A stretch of DNA of 48,204 nucleotides from Levilactobacillus tangyuanensis (GTDB lineage Bacteria > Bacillota > Bacilli > Lactobacillales > Lactobacillaceae): assembly GCF_003946545.1 (NCBI RefSeq), contig NZ_RHOA01000013.1:1-48204 (forward strand), given 5' to 3'. The notes under the pieces were generated by a model. That model had not been told where the DNA came from, did no database searches, and saw nothing but the letters and a program-made list of their open reading frames with translations. A program made the translations under genes and the position numbers. Position 1 is the first letter of the stretch, and each line of letters starts with the position of its first letter. Below are positions 1-9,764 of the stretch, in pieces.

Positions 1-905
1 GATGCGGCTTCGGATTCGGATGCGGCTTCGGATTCAGACGCTGCTTCAGATTCACTTGCTGCTTCAGATTCGGATGCTGCTTCAGATTCGGACGCTGCTT
101 CAGATTCGGATGCTGCTTCAGATTCGGATGCGGCTTCGGATTCTGATGCTTCTGATTCAGCTTCAGACTCGGATGCGGCTTCGGATTCGGATGCGGCTTC
201 GGATTCAGACGCTGCTTCAGATTCGGATGCTGCTTCAGATTCGGATGCTGCTTCAGATTCAGACGCTGCTTCAGATTCACTTGCTGCTTCAGATTCACTT
301 GCGGCTTCGGATTCAGATGCTGCTTCGGATTCACTTGCTGCTTCGGATTCTGATGCTTCTGATTCAGCTTCAGACTCAGATGCGGCTTCAGACTCAGATG
401 CTGCTTCAGACTCAGATGCTGCTTCAGATTCTGACGCGGCTTCGGATTCACTTGCGGCTTCAGATTCGGACGCTGCTTCAGATTCTGATGCGGCTTCGGA
501 TTCCGACGCTGCTTCGGATTCACTTGCTGCTTCGGATTCTGATGCTTCTGATTCAGCTTCAGACTCAGATGCGGCCTCAGACTCAGATGCTGCTTCGGAT
601 TCGGATGCGGCCTCAGACTCAGATGCTGCTTCGGATTCGGATGCGGCCTCAGACTCAGATGCTGCTTCAGATTCTGACGCGGCTTCGGATTCACTTGCGG
701 CTTCAGATTCGGACGCGGCTTCGGATTCACTTGCTTCTTCAGATTCTGATTGAGCTTCGGATTCAGACGTTGCTTCTGATTCTGATTGAGCTTCAGATTC
801 TGATTGAGCCTCAGACTCGGACTGTGCCTCAGATTCCGATTGCGCTTCTGATTCACTGTCCGACTCAGAATCACTTTCTGAGTCAGCCTCACTGTGTGCT
901 TCGGA
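1..905 (-). repeat. Serine-rich hexapeptide repeat tract (SESEAA)
   Basis: The unit is 18 bases coding Ser-Glu-Ser-Glu-Ala-Ala, with variants ([12 protein letters not shown] and a skipped unit AESEAS). The variant block beginning GATGCTTCTGATTCAGC on the plus strand recurs at 145, 352 and 541. The intervals of 207 and 189 bases are both multiples of 9, so there is a higher-order repeat over the short one. The tract continues beyond the window. It encodes the serine-rich stalk of the adhesin. Confidence 0.92.
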
Positions 906-3900
906 GGCTAAACTAGCATAATTGTTAGCATCATTGGCAGCGCTGGAAGCTTTATCCTTTGCGGCTGCTGCAGATGAAGCAGCCTCTTTGGCCGTTTCAG
1001 CAGCGCTAGATGCCGTTGAGTTATCTCCCGCTGCTGTTGCAGAATCAGCATTCGATTGGGCAGCCTGTGCGGCAGATGCTGCAGCAGACGCTTCAGATGC
1101 TGCAGATGCTGCAGTTGAAGCTGCGGCTTGAGCTTGTTCTGCGTATGAAGTCGATGCGGAATACTTGTCGCCACCATATTGGTCAGCAACGTTAGCGTAG
1201 GAGTTTGCCAGACTAGCGTATTCGCCAGCGGCAGCTGCCGCCTCAGAGGCTGATAAGGCAGCAGATGAAGCATTGTCAGCACTAATCCCATCAACGGTCA
1301 ATTCGGCAGGCCCTAAGGTCATGGTCAAATCACCATCGGTAACAACCAGGTAGTAGTACCCTGCTTGACTAGTCTTAACGTCGTTCAGATCCAATTGAGC
1401 ACTGGTTGCTCCGCTGATAGCCGTACCACCAGTATTGCTATCAGTTGCTGAGTAATACCATTGGTAGGTAACTTCAGAGGTATCGTCGTTAGTTGTCGTC
1501 AAACTTGAATCTGGCAACCAAATCACATTGTCCCCAGCATTAACAGATTGATCGACTAACCCATTACCAACCGTAACCGTTCTAGAAGAAGAATAAGTTG
1601 ATCCATCAGCGTTGGTAATCGTTGCTGTAATGGTAACTTTTCCTTCTGACTGGTCGGAAACAGCACTTACCACACCACCATTATCTACCGTAGCGATACT
1701 GGTATCGCTACTTGCCCAGCTGATTTCACCAGTGGCGTTCCCTGGGTTCGTCGTAGTCGTAAACTTCGATGACTGGGTATTCAGAACATAGTCTGGCCCA
1801 CTGATTTCGATACTTGTTGCTGGAACATCAGAGTCATACACATCAACTTCGGCAATATTGCTACCATGAGTGATATGCGTAACCGTCAAAGCATCTTGGT
1901 ACTGAGCGACCATTTGGAACATCATCGTCCCAGTAAAGTCGGAAGCCGTTTGAACGGTTACCGTGTTAGAAACGTTGGTCAGCACTGGTAATAAGTTGTA
2001 TTGGTCGGTCTTCTGTTCACTGTACGTCAGGTAACCGGCGTCTTGAGCGGCGGACAACTTCATCCATGAACCGTTGATTTGGACATACCAAGTTGAAACC
2101 GTGTTGTTAGCGTACAAGTTCACCGTATTAATGTAGGAAGTGGCACTCAAGGTGAATGTATTTCCAGAAACAGTGGACGTAACCGCTGACGGTTGAGTTG
2201 TAAAACCAGCCTTCAAGGTCATTCCAAGGAATTGACTAGCATCACCAGTAATCGATGCTTGAGAAGTATTGGTCTTGTTAGAGTAATTTGTCGCATTCAC
2301 AATGGCAATTGCAGCATTACTTGCGGCAGAGGTTGCGGCCGTTGCGTACGCCGTTGCATTTTCCAGCGCTTGGTTAGCATCGGCAGCGAAACCACTAGCG
2401 GCATTAAAGTCGCCCGCAGCAACTGCAGATGATGCCAAGGTCATGTAACTAGTAGCATCGGAAGCTGCATCGTCTCCTTGAGCTGCAGCAAGTTGTGCCT
2501 GTTGTGCCAAGCTAGCAGCTTGACTGATAAATGATGCACCTAGGCTCGTGTTCGACTTGTATTTAGCAGCCAGTGAGGTTGCTGCAGAGGACGCACTAAT
2601 TGCGGAAGCGTTAGCGGCCGAAATTGACGTTCTTGCATCTGCGGCAACGGAAGACGCGTATGATGATTGCGCTGTCACAATCGTAGTTGTGGCGGCGTTT
2701 GCAGCGCTAGCCGCATAGCTTTGTTGTTCTACCGTCTGCTTCAGGTACGTGTTGGTAGAAACGGCGGCGTTAGAGGCAGCCTTGTAGTCTCCGTCAGCAC
2801 CATAACTTGCAGCGGTAGAAGCGGCACTACTTGCCAGGGCAGCAAAACTAGAAGCTGCTGCGGCGGCAGAGGTTGCCATACTATTAGCTTCAGTTGCGGC
2901 TGAATTAAAATCAGGTGATGAAGACCACGCGTTGTTAGCAGCGGCGGCATTCGAACCTGCAACCGAGGCAACATTGGCGGCACTTGAGGCAGTAGCAGCT
3001 GCGATGGCAGCGTAACTAGCACCCAAGTAGTCGGCAGTTTCCTTATCAGATGAGGCTTCTTCTGCTGCGGATAATGCTAAGTCAACGCTACCTAAGGCAG
3101 CAGACGCAGCTGAACTAGCCATCACGTTGTAAGAACTAGCCAAAGTTGATTGTTCAGCGGCAACACTAGCAGCTGAACTGGCAACCGCATAATCCTTGGT
3201 TGCTTCGGTCAATGCAGCGGCAGTCTTCGAAACGGCAGCAATACTAGCAGCTTCGCTGGCCAATGCGGCGTATGAACTAGCCGCTTCACCACTCTTAGTT
3301 GCTAAGGAAGCGTTGTAGCTAGCCGTGTTGTCTGAAGAAACGTCCGCAATCGAGTTCATGTTAGCGATTGCTGAACTTGCAGCAGCAGCGGCGGCTTCGG
3401 CTGCCGTTGCATACTCAGCGGCTTCACTAGCTGATTTCGCAGATTGATCCGTGTAAGTCCCCTTGGCGTCAGTAACCACCACGGTAATGACATTCGAACC
3501 CGCCTTAAAGCCAGTAGAACTAAATAAAGCCGTTTTCGTTCCAGTAACCACTGCTTGATAGTAGTAAGTCCCAGCAGTCGTTGCGTTTGGGGCAAATGTC
3601 GCAGAAGTTTGGCCACTCACAGGTGACCAGGTACGTCCATCAGTTGAAACATACCAAACGTAATTTGCTGTCTTAACCTCATAACTGTTGACAAGCAGGT
3701 AATAACCCAAATCACTGATATTGGTTGTAATGGAAATCTGTTCACCAACCTTGTATTGGGTCTTGGCTGCACTAGCCGTAAGACTAGCCCCGCTGGCCGT
3801 CGAATCTTGACCAGTCACAGAAGTATTGAACGCCTTGGCCAGCGTTGCGGCATTGGAAGCATCCGCTGCGGCCGAAGAAGCCAAGACGGCTGCGGCTGCG

Positions 3901-5528
3901 GCCTCACGAGCGTAAGACGTCGCGTCCTGCGCCGTTAAAGCTGCGGCGGCATTGGAGGCAGCGGCACTGGTTTTAGCGGCTGCTGAACTGGCAATCGTAG
4001 AGGCACTGGCTGCACTGGAAGCATAGTTTGCCGATTGTGTCCCTTTGTAACCTGCAGCCTGAGAAGCTGCAGTACTTGCCATATTTGCCGAAGATGCTGC
4101 TAATGAAGCACTAGAAGCGGCTGAACTAGCCAGGTCCTGAATAGATAAGGTCGAGGCTTCGAGTCCTGCTGACTGGGCAACACTGTTAGCATCCGTAACG
4201 GTCGTGCTGGCAATTGCAGCAGCACTGGCAACACTATTCATGCTGACATTGGCGTTGCTTGCTGCGGCGTAATCGCCAGTGATACCTGCAGCACTGGCTG
4301 CAGCATAAGCGGCATCAGCTTGGCTGGCCAGATCACTTAAGGCAGCAGCGGCACTAGAGGCAACAGTTGCGGCACTAGTTGCCGTTGAGTATGCCGCCAT
4401 GGCTGCTGAATTTTGTTTTGCATATTGTGTTGCTGTGTATGCGCTGCTGGCAGCGGCAGAAGCCTCAGCGGCAGCGATTGCTGCTGCACTGGCTGCCGAG
4501 TGAACATCCACGCCGGCACTGCTTACGAGGCTTGCCATTCCTTGAGCAGCTGCTAATTGAGCAGCTGAGGCGGCGCTGGACGTAATGTCAGCATAAGAGA
4601 CCGCTGCGGCGGCATATGAAGCTGCAGCACTGGAAGCAGTGGCATAATTTTTGGTCATTTCTGAAGCATCACTGGTGACGTTCAGAGAATCCAAGTACAT
4701 GTTCGCCAAACTATTGTAATGTTTAGCAAAATCATAAGCCTGGAGAGTTTCTTGATAAGCACTTGAGGCAGTCTTGTAGGCCGCCTGAGTATCTAACGTA
4801 TTAACTAAAGATGCATAACTACTTGCTGCACTGGCAGCAACGGCTGCGGATGAAGCTGCGGCCGAAGCCGCATTCGCAGCACTACTATCCCCCGTTGAAG
4901 CACTGTTTGTATCGCCTGTGGTCGTGACTAATGAAGCACTTTCGGCCACTGGCATCACAACAGCCTGTCGGGTCATCGCAACTTTAGTCACAGTCTTAGT
5001 GACATTAGTTGTCAAGGTGACATCGGCATCTGTGTTAGCAGCTAAGCTAGCAACCTTCTTATTAGTATCATTCGTTGCAGCGCTTGAAGCCGAAATGGCC
5101 GTAATTGCTGAACTACTAGATGAAGAACTTGCTGAACTTGAGTCCGATGCATCCGAACTTTCCCCTGCAGCCGAGCTTAATTCAGCTGATGCTGAAGAAA
5201 TCTTATCTGCCGAAGAAGAAGCGGCGGAGCTGGACTCATCACCTGCTGAACTTGCAGCAGATGATGCTGTTGAACTTGCAGCCGCTGAGCTATCTCGTAG
5301 CTTAACGGTTGACGATGAACTCGCCGAAGAGGCAGCAGAAGAAGTATTACCTGCTTTGCTGCTGGACTCATCAGCCTGACTAGCCGTGTCGGCCTTGGCA
5401 GTCAAATTGCCGGTTCCTAAAAGCGTAAAAGATGCCAACGCCGCGAAGACCCAGGTCTTCCCTGACTTGAACATCTTGTACCGCAATTTTGGATCACCGT
5501 TGAATGCCTTGTTCCGCATGAATTTCAC
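1..5528 (-). CDS. Giant KxYKxGKxW-signal Ala/Ser-rich surface adhesin, serine-rich repeat type (C-terminus outside window)
   Basis: An open minus-strand frame of about 1842 codons runs off position 1 with no stop, so the C-terminus and any sortase anchor are outside. The start is taken as GTG at 5528: GGAGGG lies 11 bases upstream, and the in-frame ATG at 5519 would be too far from it. The N-terminus carries KMFKSGKTW, a KxYKxGKxW-type signal, and a hydrophobic stretch ending near NLTAKAD. Then follow a Ser/Glu-rich part (about 40-125), long Ala/Ser helical-looking stretches (about 200-580 and 700-1110), an Ig-like domain (about 580-690), a beta-rich segment (about 1110-1230), a BIG2-like domain (about 1230-1316), another Ig-like domain (about 1318-1405), a further Ala/Ser stretch, and SESEAA repeats from about 1540. 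Proteins of this design are exported, often glycosylated on serine, and act in adhesion; no glycosylation or SecA2 genes are in view. Confidence 0.9.
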   Translation of the reverse strand, partial: MKFMRNKAFNGDPKLRYKMFKSGKTWVFAALASFTLLGTGNLTAKADTASQADESSSKAGNTSSAASSASSSSTVKLRDSSAAASSTASSAASSAGDESSSAASSSADKISSASAELSSAAGESSDASDSSSASSSSSSSAITAISASSAATNDTNKKVASLAANTDADVTLTTNVTKTVTKVAMTRQAVVMPVAESASLVTTTGDTNSASTGDSSAANAASAAASSAAVAASAASSYASLVNTLDTQAAYKTASSAYQETLQAYDFAKHYNSLANMYLDSLNVTSDASEMTKNYATASSAAASYAAAAVSYADITSSAASAAQLAAAQGMASLVSSAGVDVHSAASAAAIAAAEASAAASSAYTATQYAKQNSAAMAAYSTATSAATVASSAAAALSDLASQADAAYAAASAAGITGDYAAASNANVSMNSVASAAAIASTTVTDANSVAQSAGLEASTLSIQDLASSAASSASLAASSANMASTAASQAAGYKGTQSANYASSAASASTIASSAAAKTSAAASNAAAALTAQDATSYAREAAAAAVLASSAAADASNAATLAKAFNTSVTGQDSTASGASLTASAAKTQYKVGEQISITTNISDLGYYLLVNSYEVKTANYVWYVSTDGRTWSPVSGQTSATFAPNATTAGTYYYQAVVTGTKTALFSSTGFKAGSNVITVVVTDAKGTYTDQSAKSASEAAEYATAAEAAAAAASSAIANMNSIADVSSDNTASYNASLATKSGEAASSYAALASEAASIAAVSKTAAALTEATKDYAVASSAASVAAEQSTLASSYNVMASSAASAALGSVDLALSAAEEASSDKETADYLGASYAAIAAATASSAANVASVAGSNAAAANNAWSSSPDFNSAATEANSMATSAAAAASSFAALASSAASTAASYGADGDYKAASNAAVSTNTYLKQTVEQQSYAASAANAATTTIVTAQSSYASSVAADARTSISAANASAISASSAATSLAAKYKSNTSLGASFISQAASLAQQAQLAAAQGDDAASDATSYMTLASSAVAAGDFNAASGFAADANQALENATAYATAATSAASNAAIAIVNATNYSNKTNTSQASITGDASQFLGMTLKAGFTTQPSAVTSTVSGNTFTLSATSYINTVNLYANNTVSTWYVQINGSWMKLSAAQDAGYLTYSEQKTDQYNLLPVLTNVSNTVTVQTASDFTGTMMFQMVAQYQDALTVTHITHGSNIAEVDVYDSDVPATSIEISGPDYVLNTQSSKFTTTTNPGNATGEISWASSDTSIATVDNGGVVSAVSDQSEGKVTITATITNADGSTYSSSRTVTVGNGLVDQSVNAGDNVIWLPDSSLTTTNDDTSEVTYQWYYSATDSNTGGTAISGATSAQLDLNDVKTSQAGYYYLVVTDGDLTMTLGPAELTVDGISADNASSAALSASEAAAAAGEYASLANSYANVADQYGGDKYSASTSYAEQAQAAASTAASAASEASAAASAAQAAQSNADSATAAGDNSTASSAAETAKEAASSAAAAKDKASSAANDANNYASLASEAHSEADSESDSESDSESEAQSESEAQSESEAQSESEAQSESEATSESEAQSESEEASESEAASESEAASESEAASESEAASESEAASESEAASESEAASESEAASESEAASESEAESEASESEAASESEAASESEAASESEAASESEAASESEAASESEAASESEAASESEAASESEAESEASESEAASESEAASESEAASESEAASESEAASESEAASESEAASESEAASESEAASESEAASESEAESEASESEAASESEAASESEAASESEAASESEAASESEAASESEAASESEAA

Positions 5529-5650
5529 TGTCGTAACGCCCTCCTTTATGAAAGAGATTCCAAATAAATTACAATCACTACCCCAAAAGTCATCAAACAT
5601 TTTGAAATGATAGCGTTCAAAAGTTGAATGGTCTATACGCTTCCCCCACG

Positions 5651-5666
5651 ATAGGGTCTCCCCTAT
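5651..5666. promoter_or_regulatory. Small perfect inverted repeat in the adhesin leader
   Basis: ATAGGG-TCTC-CCCTAT has two perfect 6-base arms. It lies between the proposed adhesin promoter (about 5695) and the GTG start at 5528, so it would form a hairpin near the 5' end of the mRNA. It could equally be a protein operator. Confidence 0.4.
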
Positions 5667-5689
5667 AAACCAATCCCCTGATGGTGTTC

Positions 5690-5698
5690 ATTCTAGCA
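5690..5698 (-). promoter_or_regulatory. Candidate extended -10 promoter of the giant adhesin
   Basis: On the minus strand the sequence reads TGC-TAGAAT, an extended -10 element. No good -35 hexamer sits 17 bases upstream. A transcript from here would have a leader of about 155 bases before the GTG start. Confidence 0.4.
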
Positions 5699-5699
5699 C

Positions 5700-6260
5700 A
5701 ATTTCACTATACGTACTATTTTTAAAGTTAAATTACTAACGATAAACAAATAATTTCATGAATATTGTTCCTTTCTTAAAAATTTCTCAGTTAAATCAGT
5801 TGAGATTTTCAGCAGTATTAATCAATGAAAACGATTTATTAAACATCGAAAATTAACGACGACGATCAGTTTATAAACCCTGGTGTGGCGCCGTTTTCAG
5901 GCATGATGCCTTTTGACGGTCTCTCATCGCTTTTCTTTCAATGGTCAAGACTATTGATTACTGTCATTTTCACGGTTACTATTTGGTCCTCTAATATTAC
6001 ATTTCCGTTAAAAAATTGGCCATTTTCGCGTTTGTGTGAGCCTGTTTTCGAGGCACATTCGTTCCAAAAATCAAGGGATCAGTTTAGGTTTCTTTAAGGT
6101 TCAGTACCATGTTTTACTCACACAATATAGAATGTGTAACATTATTCATCTAGGCCAATTTATTTGATTTCACAATATTTTTCACAAAAGCTATTATATC
6201 AAGTTTCCTGACCATTTTGCCGCTTAACTAACACTTGATAAGTGACAGTTAAGGGGGGCG
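5700..6260. other. Noncoding AT-rich intergenic stretch
   Basis: About 560 bases without a convincing gene. A 70-codon plus-strand frame near 5885 lacks a ribosome site and looks fortuitous. A short palindrome AGGCAT-G-ATGCCT at 5899-5911 is the only compact structure seen. Confidence 0.5.
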
Positions 6261-6261
6261 C

Positions 6262-6299
6262 AAAAAAAGCTCGCTAACTTAAGTTGGTTAGCGAGCTTT
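6262..6299 (-). terminator. Rho-independent terminator after rluD-like gene
   Basis: A perfect 13-base-pair stem (6266-6278 with 6287-6299) and an 8-base loop are followed on the minus strand by seven T residues. It ends the relQ-nadK-rluD operon. Confidence 0.9.
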
Positions 6300-6304
6300 C
6301 TTTA

Positions 6305-7204
6305 TTAAACGATGACTTCTTCTTGAATCACTCGAGCGAGATCGTTTGGAAGTTGAGCGTAGCAAGTGATCCACTGCTTCTTGAATGGTTGATAGAAACT
6401 CAGGCGAGCACAGTGCAATGCCTGCCGGTGAATCCACGGATCCGTTGGTTGACTGTATAACCAGTCCCCCAGCAATGGATGTCCCAGTGCTTCACAATGA
6501 ACTCGGATCTGGTGTGTCTTTCCGGTATGTAATTTAATAGCCAGCAAACTGGCCATTTCAGACCGGCGACGAACCCAAATTTCCGTTTTGGCTGCCTTGC
6601 CATCTGGTCGAACGGTTCTTTTGATAAAGGACCCCTCCGCCCGACCAATGGGTTCATTCACTACCAGATGGTCTGGCTGCATCGACCCTTTGGCAACGGC
6701 AATGTACCGTTTATCCAATTGTCCCAGCTTCAGCTGTTTATCCAGAATTGAATGGGCAAAGTGATGCTTCGCAAACAGTACGCAACCACTGGTATCCCGG
6801 TCCAACCGAGTCACAATGTGCGTCACATCACTGTCGGCCTGAATGGCCCGTAGATGACCTTTCACCCGATTGGCTAACGTATCATCCGGATAAAGATGAG
6901 ACGGCACAGAGGCCATTCCAGCCGGCTTATTAACCACTAAAAAGTGGTCGTCTTCATATAAAATATCTAAGGGATTGGTCGACACACTCACATGCTCATT
7001 CGTCGGTTCAGGGGGCAGCACGAGCCCCACTCGTTGTCCAGGATTAGCCATTGCAATGACTCGAACTGGCTGACCATCCAAGGTGACAATGCCACCATGG
7101 AACTTCACCTGCTTCAGAAAAGTCCTGGTGACGCCGTGCGCCATCAGGACTGTCCTAACGTGAACTGGACTCTGGCCGTCTACCGACCATTCGAAGGCCG
7201 TCAT
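6305..7204 (-). CDS. RluA/RluD-family pseudouridine synthase
   Basis: A 299-residue protein of the RluA family, which converts uridine to pseudouridine in structured RNA (rRNA or tRNA). The catalytic motif is [12 protein letters not shown], with the nucleophilic Asp at about residue 135 in RLD. The family motif VNKPAGM lies at about 91-97 and KTHQIRVH near 225-235. The N-terminal 80 residues are S4-like in position. It overlaps the end of nadK in an ATGA arrangement, so the two are translationally coupled. The order relQ-nadK-rluD matches Bacillus yjbM-yjbN-yjbO, which points to the YjbO subgroup. The exact target uridine cannot be read from sequence. Confidence 0.93.
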   Translation of the reverse strand: MTAFEWSVDGQSPVHVRTVLMAHGVTRTFLKQVKFHGGIVTLDGQPVRVIAMANPGQRVGLVLPPEPTNEHVSVSTNPLDILYEDDHFLVVNKPAGMASVPSHLYPDDTLANRVKGHLRAIQADSDVTHIVTRLDRDTSGCVLFAKHHFAHSILDKQLKLGQLDKRYIAVAKGSMQPDHLVVNEPIGRAEGSFIKRTVRPDGKAAKTEIWVRRRSEMASLLAIKLHTGKTHQIRVHCEALGHPLLGDWLYSQPTDPWIHRQALHCARLSFYQPFKKQWITCYAQLPNDLARVIQEEVIV

Positions 7205-8004
7205 GAGCGTTCCCGTCCAATGAAGGACGCCTCGACTCGCTGCCAGAAATGGGTGTGACGATACTCAGCAAATAAAATTCGTTGCGGCGCAATTCGATAC
7301 GTAATCGCTTTGATTGGCCGTCCCTCGATACTAAGCTGATCACACATCAAAACGTTATCGGCAGAGCTTGCTGGCTCGATCCGAATCCATTCGTCGGCCG
7401 GAATAATGAGTGGCGAACCCAGCGTTCGAAAGACAATGTTGTTGATTGATCCGATTTCCGCCATTTGAATCGCATTAAACCGAGGGTCGAGCACCGCCCC
7501 ACCTACCGACTTGTTGTAGGCCGTTGATCCGGTTGGTGTCGAGATGCACAGGCCATCCCCCCGAAAGCTTTCGAACAATTCATCCTTGATATAGACGTCG
7601 GCAACCATGGTCCCGGAAACCTTTTTAATTGTAGATTCATTCAAAGCCAATGCCTCATCCGCATGCGTACCATCCGCATACTCTACCCGAATGGCCAACA
7701 TGGGATAGCTGATACTTTGCCCATTGTCTTCCACCAGACTAGCCACCAACTCATCCACTTCATAGTCACGCCAATCCGTGTAGAACCCCAGGTGCCCTGT
7801 ATGGATCCCAACGAAGCGTACCTGATCCAATCGGTCACTATAATGATGAACGGCAGACAAAAGGGTCCCGTCACCACCGACGGTTACCACAATGTCCGGG
7901 TCCAAACTATCTATGGTCACGCCACCAGCTGCGAGGCCCTCATGAAGCGCCGTTGCGACAGCCTTTGATTCTGGCCCATTATTACTAAAGATGGAAACCT
8001 TCAT
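7201..8004 (-). CDS. nadK: NAD kinase
   Basis: Phosphorylates NAD to NADP, the cell's only route to NADP. The start is ATG at 8004, preceded by AAGGAAG seven bases upstream; the longer frame reaching 8043 runs back into relQ and is not needed. The protein is 267 residues, as usual for short Gram-positive NAD kinases. The GGDGT motif with the catalytic Asp is at about 43-47, LNE at mid-protein, and the Gly-rich [12 protein letters not shown] loop follows. The start lies one base beyond the relQ stop and the 3' end overlaps the pseudouridine synthase by four bases. Confidence 0.96.
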   Translation of the reverse strand: MKVSIFSNNGPESKAVATALHEGLAAGGVTIDSLDPDIVVTVGGDGTLLSAVHHYSDRLDQVRFVGIHTGHLGFYTDWRDYEVDELVASLVEDNGQSISYPMLAIRVEYADGTHADEALALNESTIKKVSGTMVADVYIKDELFESFRGDGLCISTPTGSTAYNKSVGGAVLDPRFNAIQMAEIGSINNIVFRTLGSPLIIPADEWIRIEPASSADNVLMCDQLSIEGRPIKAITYRIAPQRILFAEYRHTHFWQRVEASFIGRERS

Positions 8005-8005
8005 A

Positions 8006-8659
8006 TCATTCTTCCTTGCTTTGCCCCGTCGAAGACGAGTCATGGTGTTGAGGCGTCATGTACTGTTGCGCCTCTTGAATTTCTTCACGAATTTCCGACA
8101 TTTCCGTGTCCAGCTTAAAGGCCGCTTCCGCCGCCCGTTGCAGTCGACCACTTAATTCTTCGGGAAAATCGCCTTGATATTTGTAATTTAAAGAGTGTTC
8201 AATCGTTGCCCAGAAGTTCATTGCCAAGGTCCGAACCTGAATTTCCGCCAAAATTTTCTTTTCGCCGGAAACTAACTGCACGGGATACTCGATGACAATG
8301 TGATAGGAGCGATAACCACTCGGTTTTTCATTGTGAATATAATCGCGTTCTTCGAGAATGGTCAGGTCCGTGCGTCGTCGCAAGAGGTCGACCACATCAT
8401 AGATATCATCAACAAATTGGCACATGATTCGTAGGCCAGCAATGTCTTGCATATCCTGTTCAAGTCGTTCCTCGGCAACGTGTCGCCGTGACATTTTTTC
8501 CTTGATACTAGCAACCGGTTTCACTCGACCAGTCACAAACTCTATCGGTGGCCGTTCATTACGATTCTCAAATTGTTTGCGAATCCCACGGAGCTTAACT
8601 TTAAGCTCGCTAACAGCCTGCTGATAGGGTAATAAAAATTGGTCCCAATTTGCTATCAT
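8006..8659 (-). CDS. relQ: Small alarmone (p)ppGpp synthetase RelQ
   Basis: A 217-residue single-domain RelA/SpoT-like synthetase that makes (p)ppGpp from ATP and GTP or GDP, without a hydrolase domain. The start at 8659 is chosen because AGGGGGA lies about 8 bases before this ATG. Visible family motifs are [12 protein letters not shown] (about 45-56), DIAGLRI (about 72-78), KPSGYRSYH (about 112-120) and EIQVRT. It heads the relQ-nadK-rluD operon, and its divergent neighbour is the DsbA-fold protein, as in Bacillus yjbM/yjbH. The C-terminus ends in an acidic, Ser-rich tail. Confidence 0.95.
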   Translation of the reverse strand: MIANWDQFLLPYQQAVSELKVKLRGIRKQFENRNERPPIEFVTGRVKPVASIKEKMSRRHVAEERLEQDMQDIAGLRIMCQFVDDIYDVVDLLRRRTDLTILEERDYIHNEKPSGYRSYHIVIEYPVQLVSGEKKILAEIQVRTLAMNFWATIEHSLNYKYQGDFPEELSGRLQRAAEAAFKLDTEMSEIREEIQEAQQYMTPQHHDSSSTGQSKEE

Positions 8660-8700
8660 AATCACGTTCCCCCTATCATTTGGCACAGATGTCCTATCCG

Positions 8701-8709
8701 ATTTTACCA
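8701..8709 (-). promoter_or_regulatory. Extended -10 promoter of relQ operon
   Basis: The minus strand reads TGG-TAAAAT, an extended -10 about 42 bases before the relQ start. The -35 region is weak. Confidence 0.45.
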
Positions 8710-8813
8710 TACTTTGACCGGAACCGAGAGAAATTACCAGTCACACCTGTGACTCATTTCACACTCTTGGACATGGTCAACAAACTAGCCGACTTACGAG
8801 GCGTTTAGCTTTA

Positions 8814-8842
8814 CCTAATCACAAAAATGTTGCATGATTAGG
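8814..8842. promoter_or_regulatory. 8-base inverted repeat in relQ/yjbH divergent region
   Basis: CCTAATCA and TGATTAGG form perfect arms separated by 13 bases, between the divergent relQ and yjbH-like genes. There is no T-run, so it is more likely an operator than a terminator. The binding protein is unknown. Confidence 0.4.
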
Positions 8843-8981
8843 TTGCGTTTTAAACGGACGGTCTTCACCTCAAACAAACGTTCTGATTGCTATTTTTATT
8901 TTTTTTGGTAGTGTAGTGTTATTAGTTTTTGTTTTGGCGACCTTGCTGATTGCCAATTAGACAGGTATAGGAGGAAGTAAT

Positions 8982-9629
8982 GTGTTAGAAGTCTACTTGT
9001 TCGTCAACCCATTAGGCGCTCGCTGTATGCGTTCCGAGCGTAACATCATGAAGTTGGCTGACCATTTGAATAGCAAGGTATCCTTTCAATTCGTGCCCCT
9101 GCTCAATCAACAGATTATTGAGCAGTCACTCACAGCGCGTCCAACCCTAGCGGAAAGAAACGATCGCTTCAATGTGTATTATCGGGCAATTCTGGCCTAC
9201 AAGGCGGCCCTCTTCCAAGGGAAGCGCAAGGGTCGTTCATTCTTACTCGATATGCAGTCAGCCGTCGTTGACCACCACCGGACTTTCTCTCAAGAATTAG
9301 CGCTCGACTTAGCTAAGGATTGTCAGTTAGACCTCGACATGTTCGTGGAAGACTGTGACTCCGATCTGGCCAAACAGGCCTTTCGGACTGACCAGAAGCT
9401 AGCTGCCGAAATGAAGGTCGAACAGTCCTCTTCCGCCGTTATTTTCAATTGTAGTGCCTCTCAGTGCGGCTTGTTACTCAACGATGTCACCTACGAATCA
9501 CTCTGTGATGTCTGCGAAAGCCAAGGCGTTGCGACTAAAGAAATGTTAATGGCAGAACCTAATTACCCACAAAATAAAGAAGCTGCTTCAGCAGGCGGTT
9601 CCAGTCGTCCTCACCTGCACGTTCTTTAA
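8982..9629 (+). CDS. DsbA-fold protein, YjbH-like (probable Spx/ClpXP adaptor)
   Basis: A 215-residue cytoplasmic protein starting at GTG 8982, with AGGAGG at 8969-8974. The ATG two bases earlier runs into a stop after two codons. In Bacillus and Staphylococcus, YjbH delivers the redox regulator Spx to ClpXP. Assignment rests on the N-terminal thioredoxin-like start (VYLFVNPLGARC), the length and the position next to relQ. The usual CxxC of this fold is reduced here to GARC, so only one Cys remains at the active-site position; Cys residues occur again near the C-terminus (NCSASQC, CDVC). A direct oxidoreductase role is therefore doubtful. The neighbouring 8-base inverted repeat may control it. 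Confidence 0.75.
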   Translation: MLEVYLFVNPLGARCMRSERNIMKLADHLNSKVSFQFVPLLNQQIIEQSLTARPTLAERNDRFNVYYRAILAYKAALFQGKRKGRSFLLDMQSAVVDHHRTFSQELALDLAKDCQLDLDMFVEDCDSDLAKQAFRTDQKLAAEMKVEQSSSAVIFNCSASQCGLLLNDVTYESLCDVCESQGVATKEMLMAEPNYPQNKEAASAGGSSRPHLHVL

Positions 9630-9653
9630 GCAGCATTGAATCGTTTTACCCTT

Positions 9654-9682
9654 GTCCGACCAGCGTTCTGGCCGGGCTTTTT
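9654..9682 (+). terminator. Terminator after yjbH-like gene
   Basis: A 10-base-pair stem with one mismatch and a CGTT-centred loop, followed by five T residues on the plus strand. Confidence 0.8.
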
Positions 9683-9713
9683 ATTTGGCCAGATATGAAA
9701 ACTAATTGCAATA

Positions 9714-9722
9714 TGTTATGAT
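9714..9722 (+). promoter_or_regulatory. Extended -10 promoter of degV-family gene
   Basis: TG-T-TATGAT lies 42 bases before the ATG; no clear -35 is seen. Confidence 0.5.
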
Positions 9723-9764
9723 GAAGCCAATTAATTGATTCTCAATTAAAGGGGTGCTTATTTT

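Noticed and set aside
1-905. Possible CRISPR array or satellite
   Set aside because: Units are contiguous 18-base coding repeats without unique spacers and keep a single reading frame.
2-916. 304-codon open frame on the plus strand in the repeat tract
   Set aside because: It is the mirror of the SESEAA repeat; Leu/Arg/Ile-only composition, no ribosome site, and the minus strand has the real signal-peptide protein.
4918-5379. 153-codon Ala/Glu/Leu-rich frame on the plus strand
   Set aside because: Antisense shadow of the Ser/Ala-rich N-terminal part of the adhesin.
5885-6097. 70-codon frame in the intergenic region
   Set aside because: No ribosome site or promoter and no recognisable protein feature.
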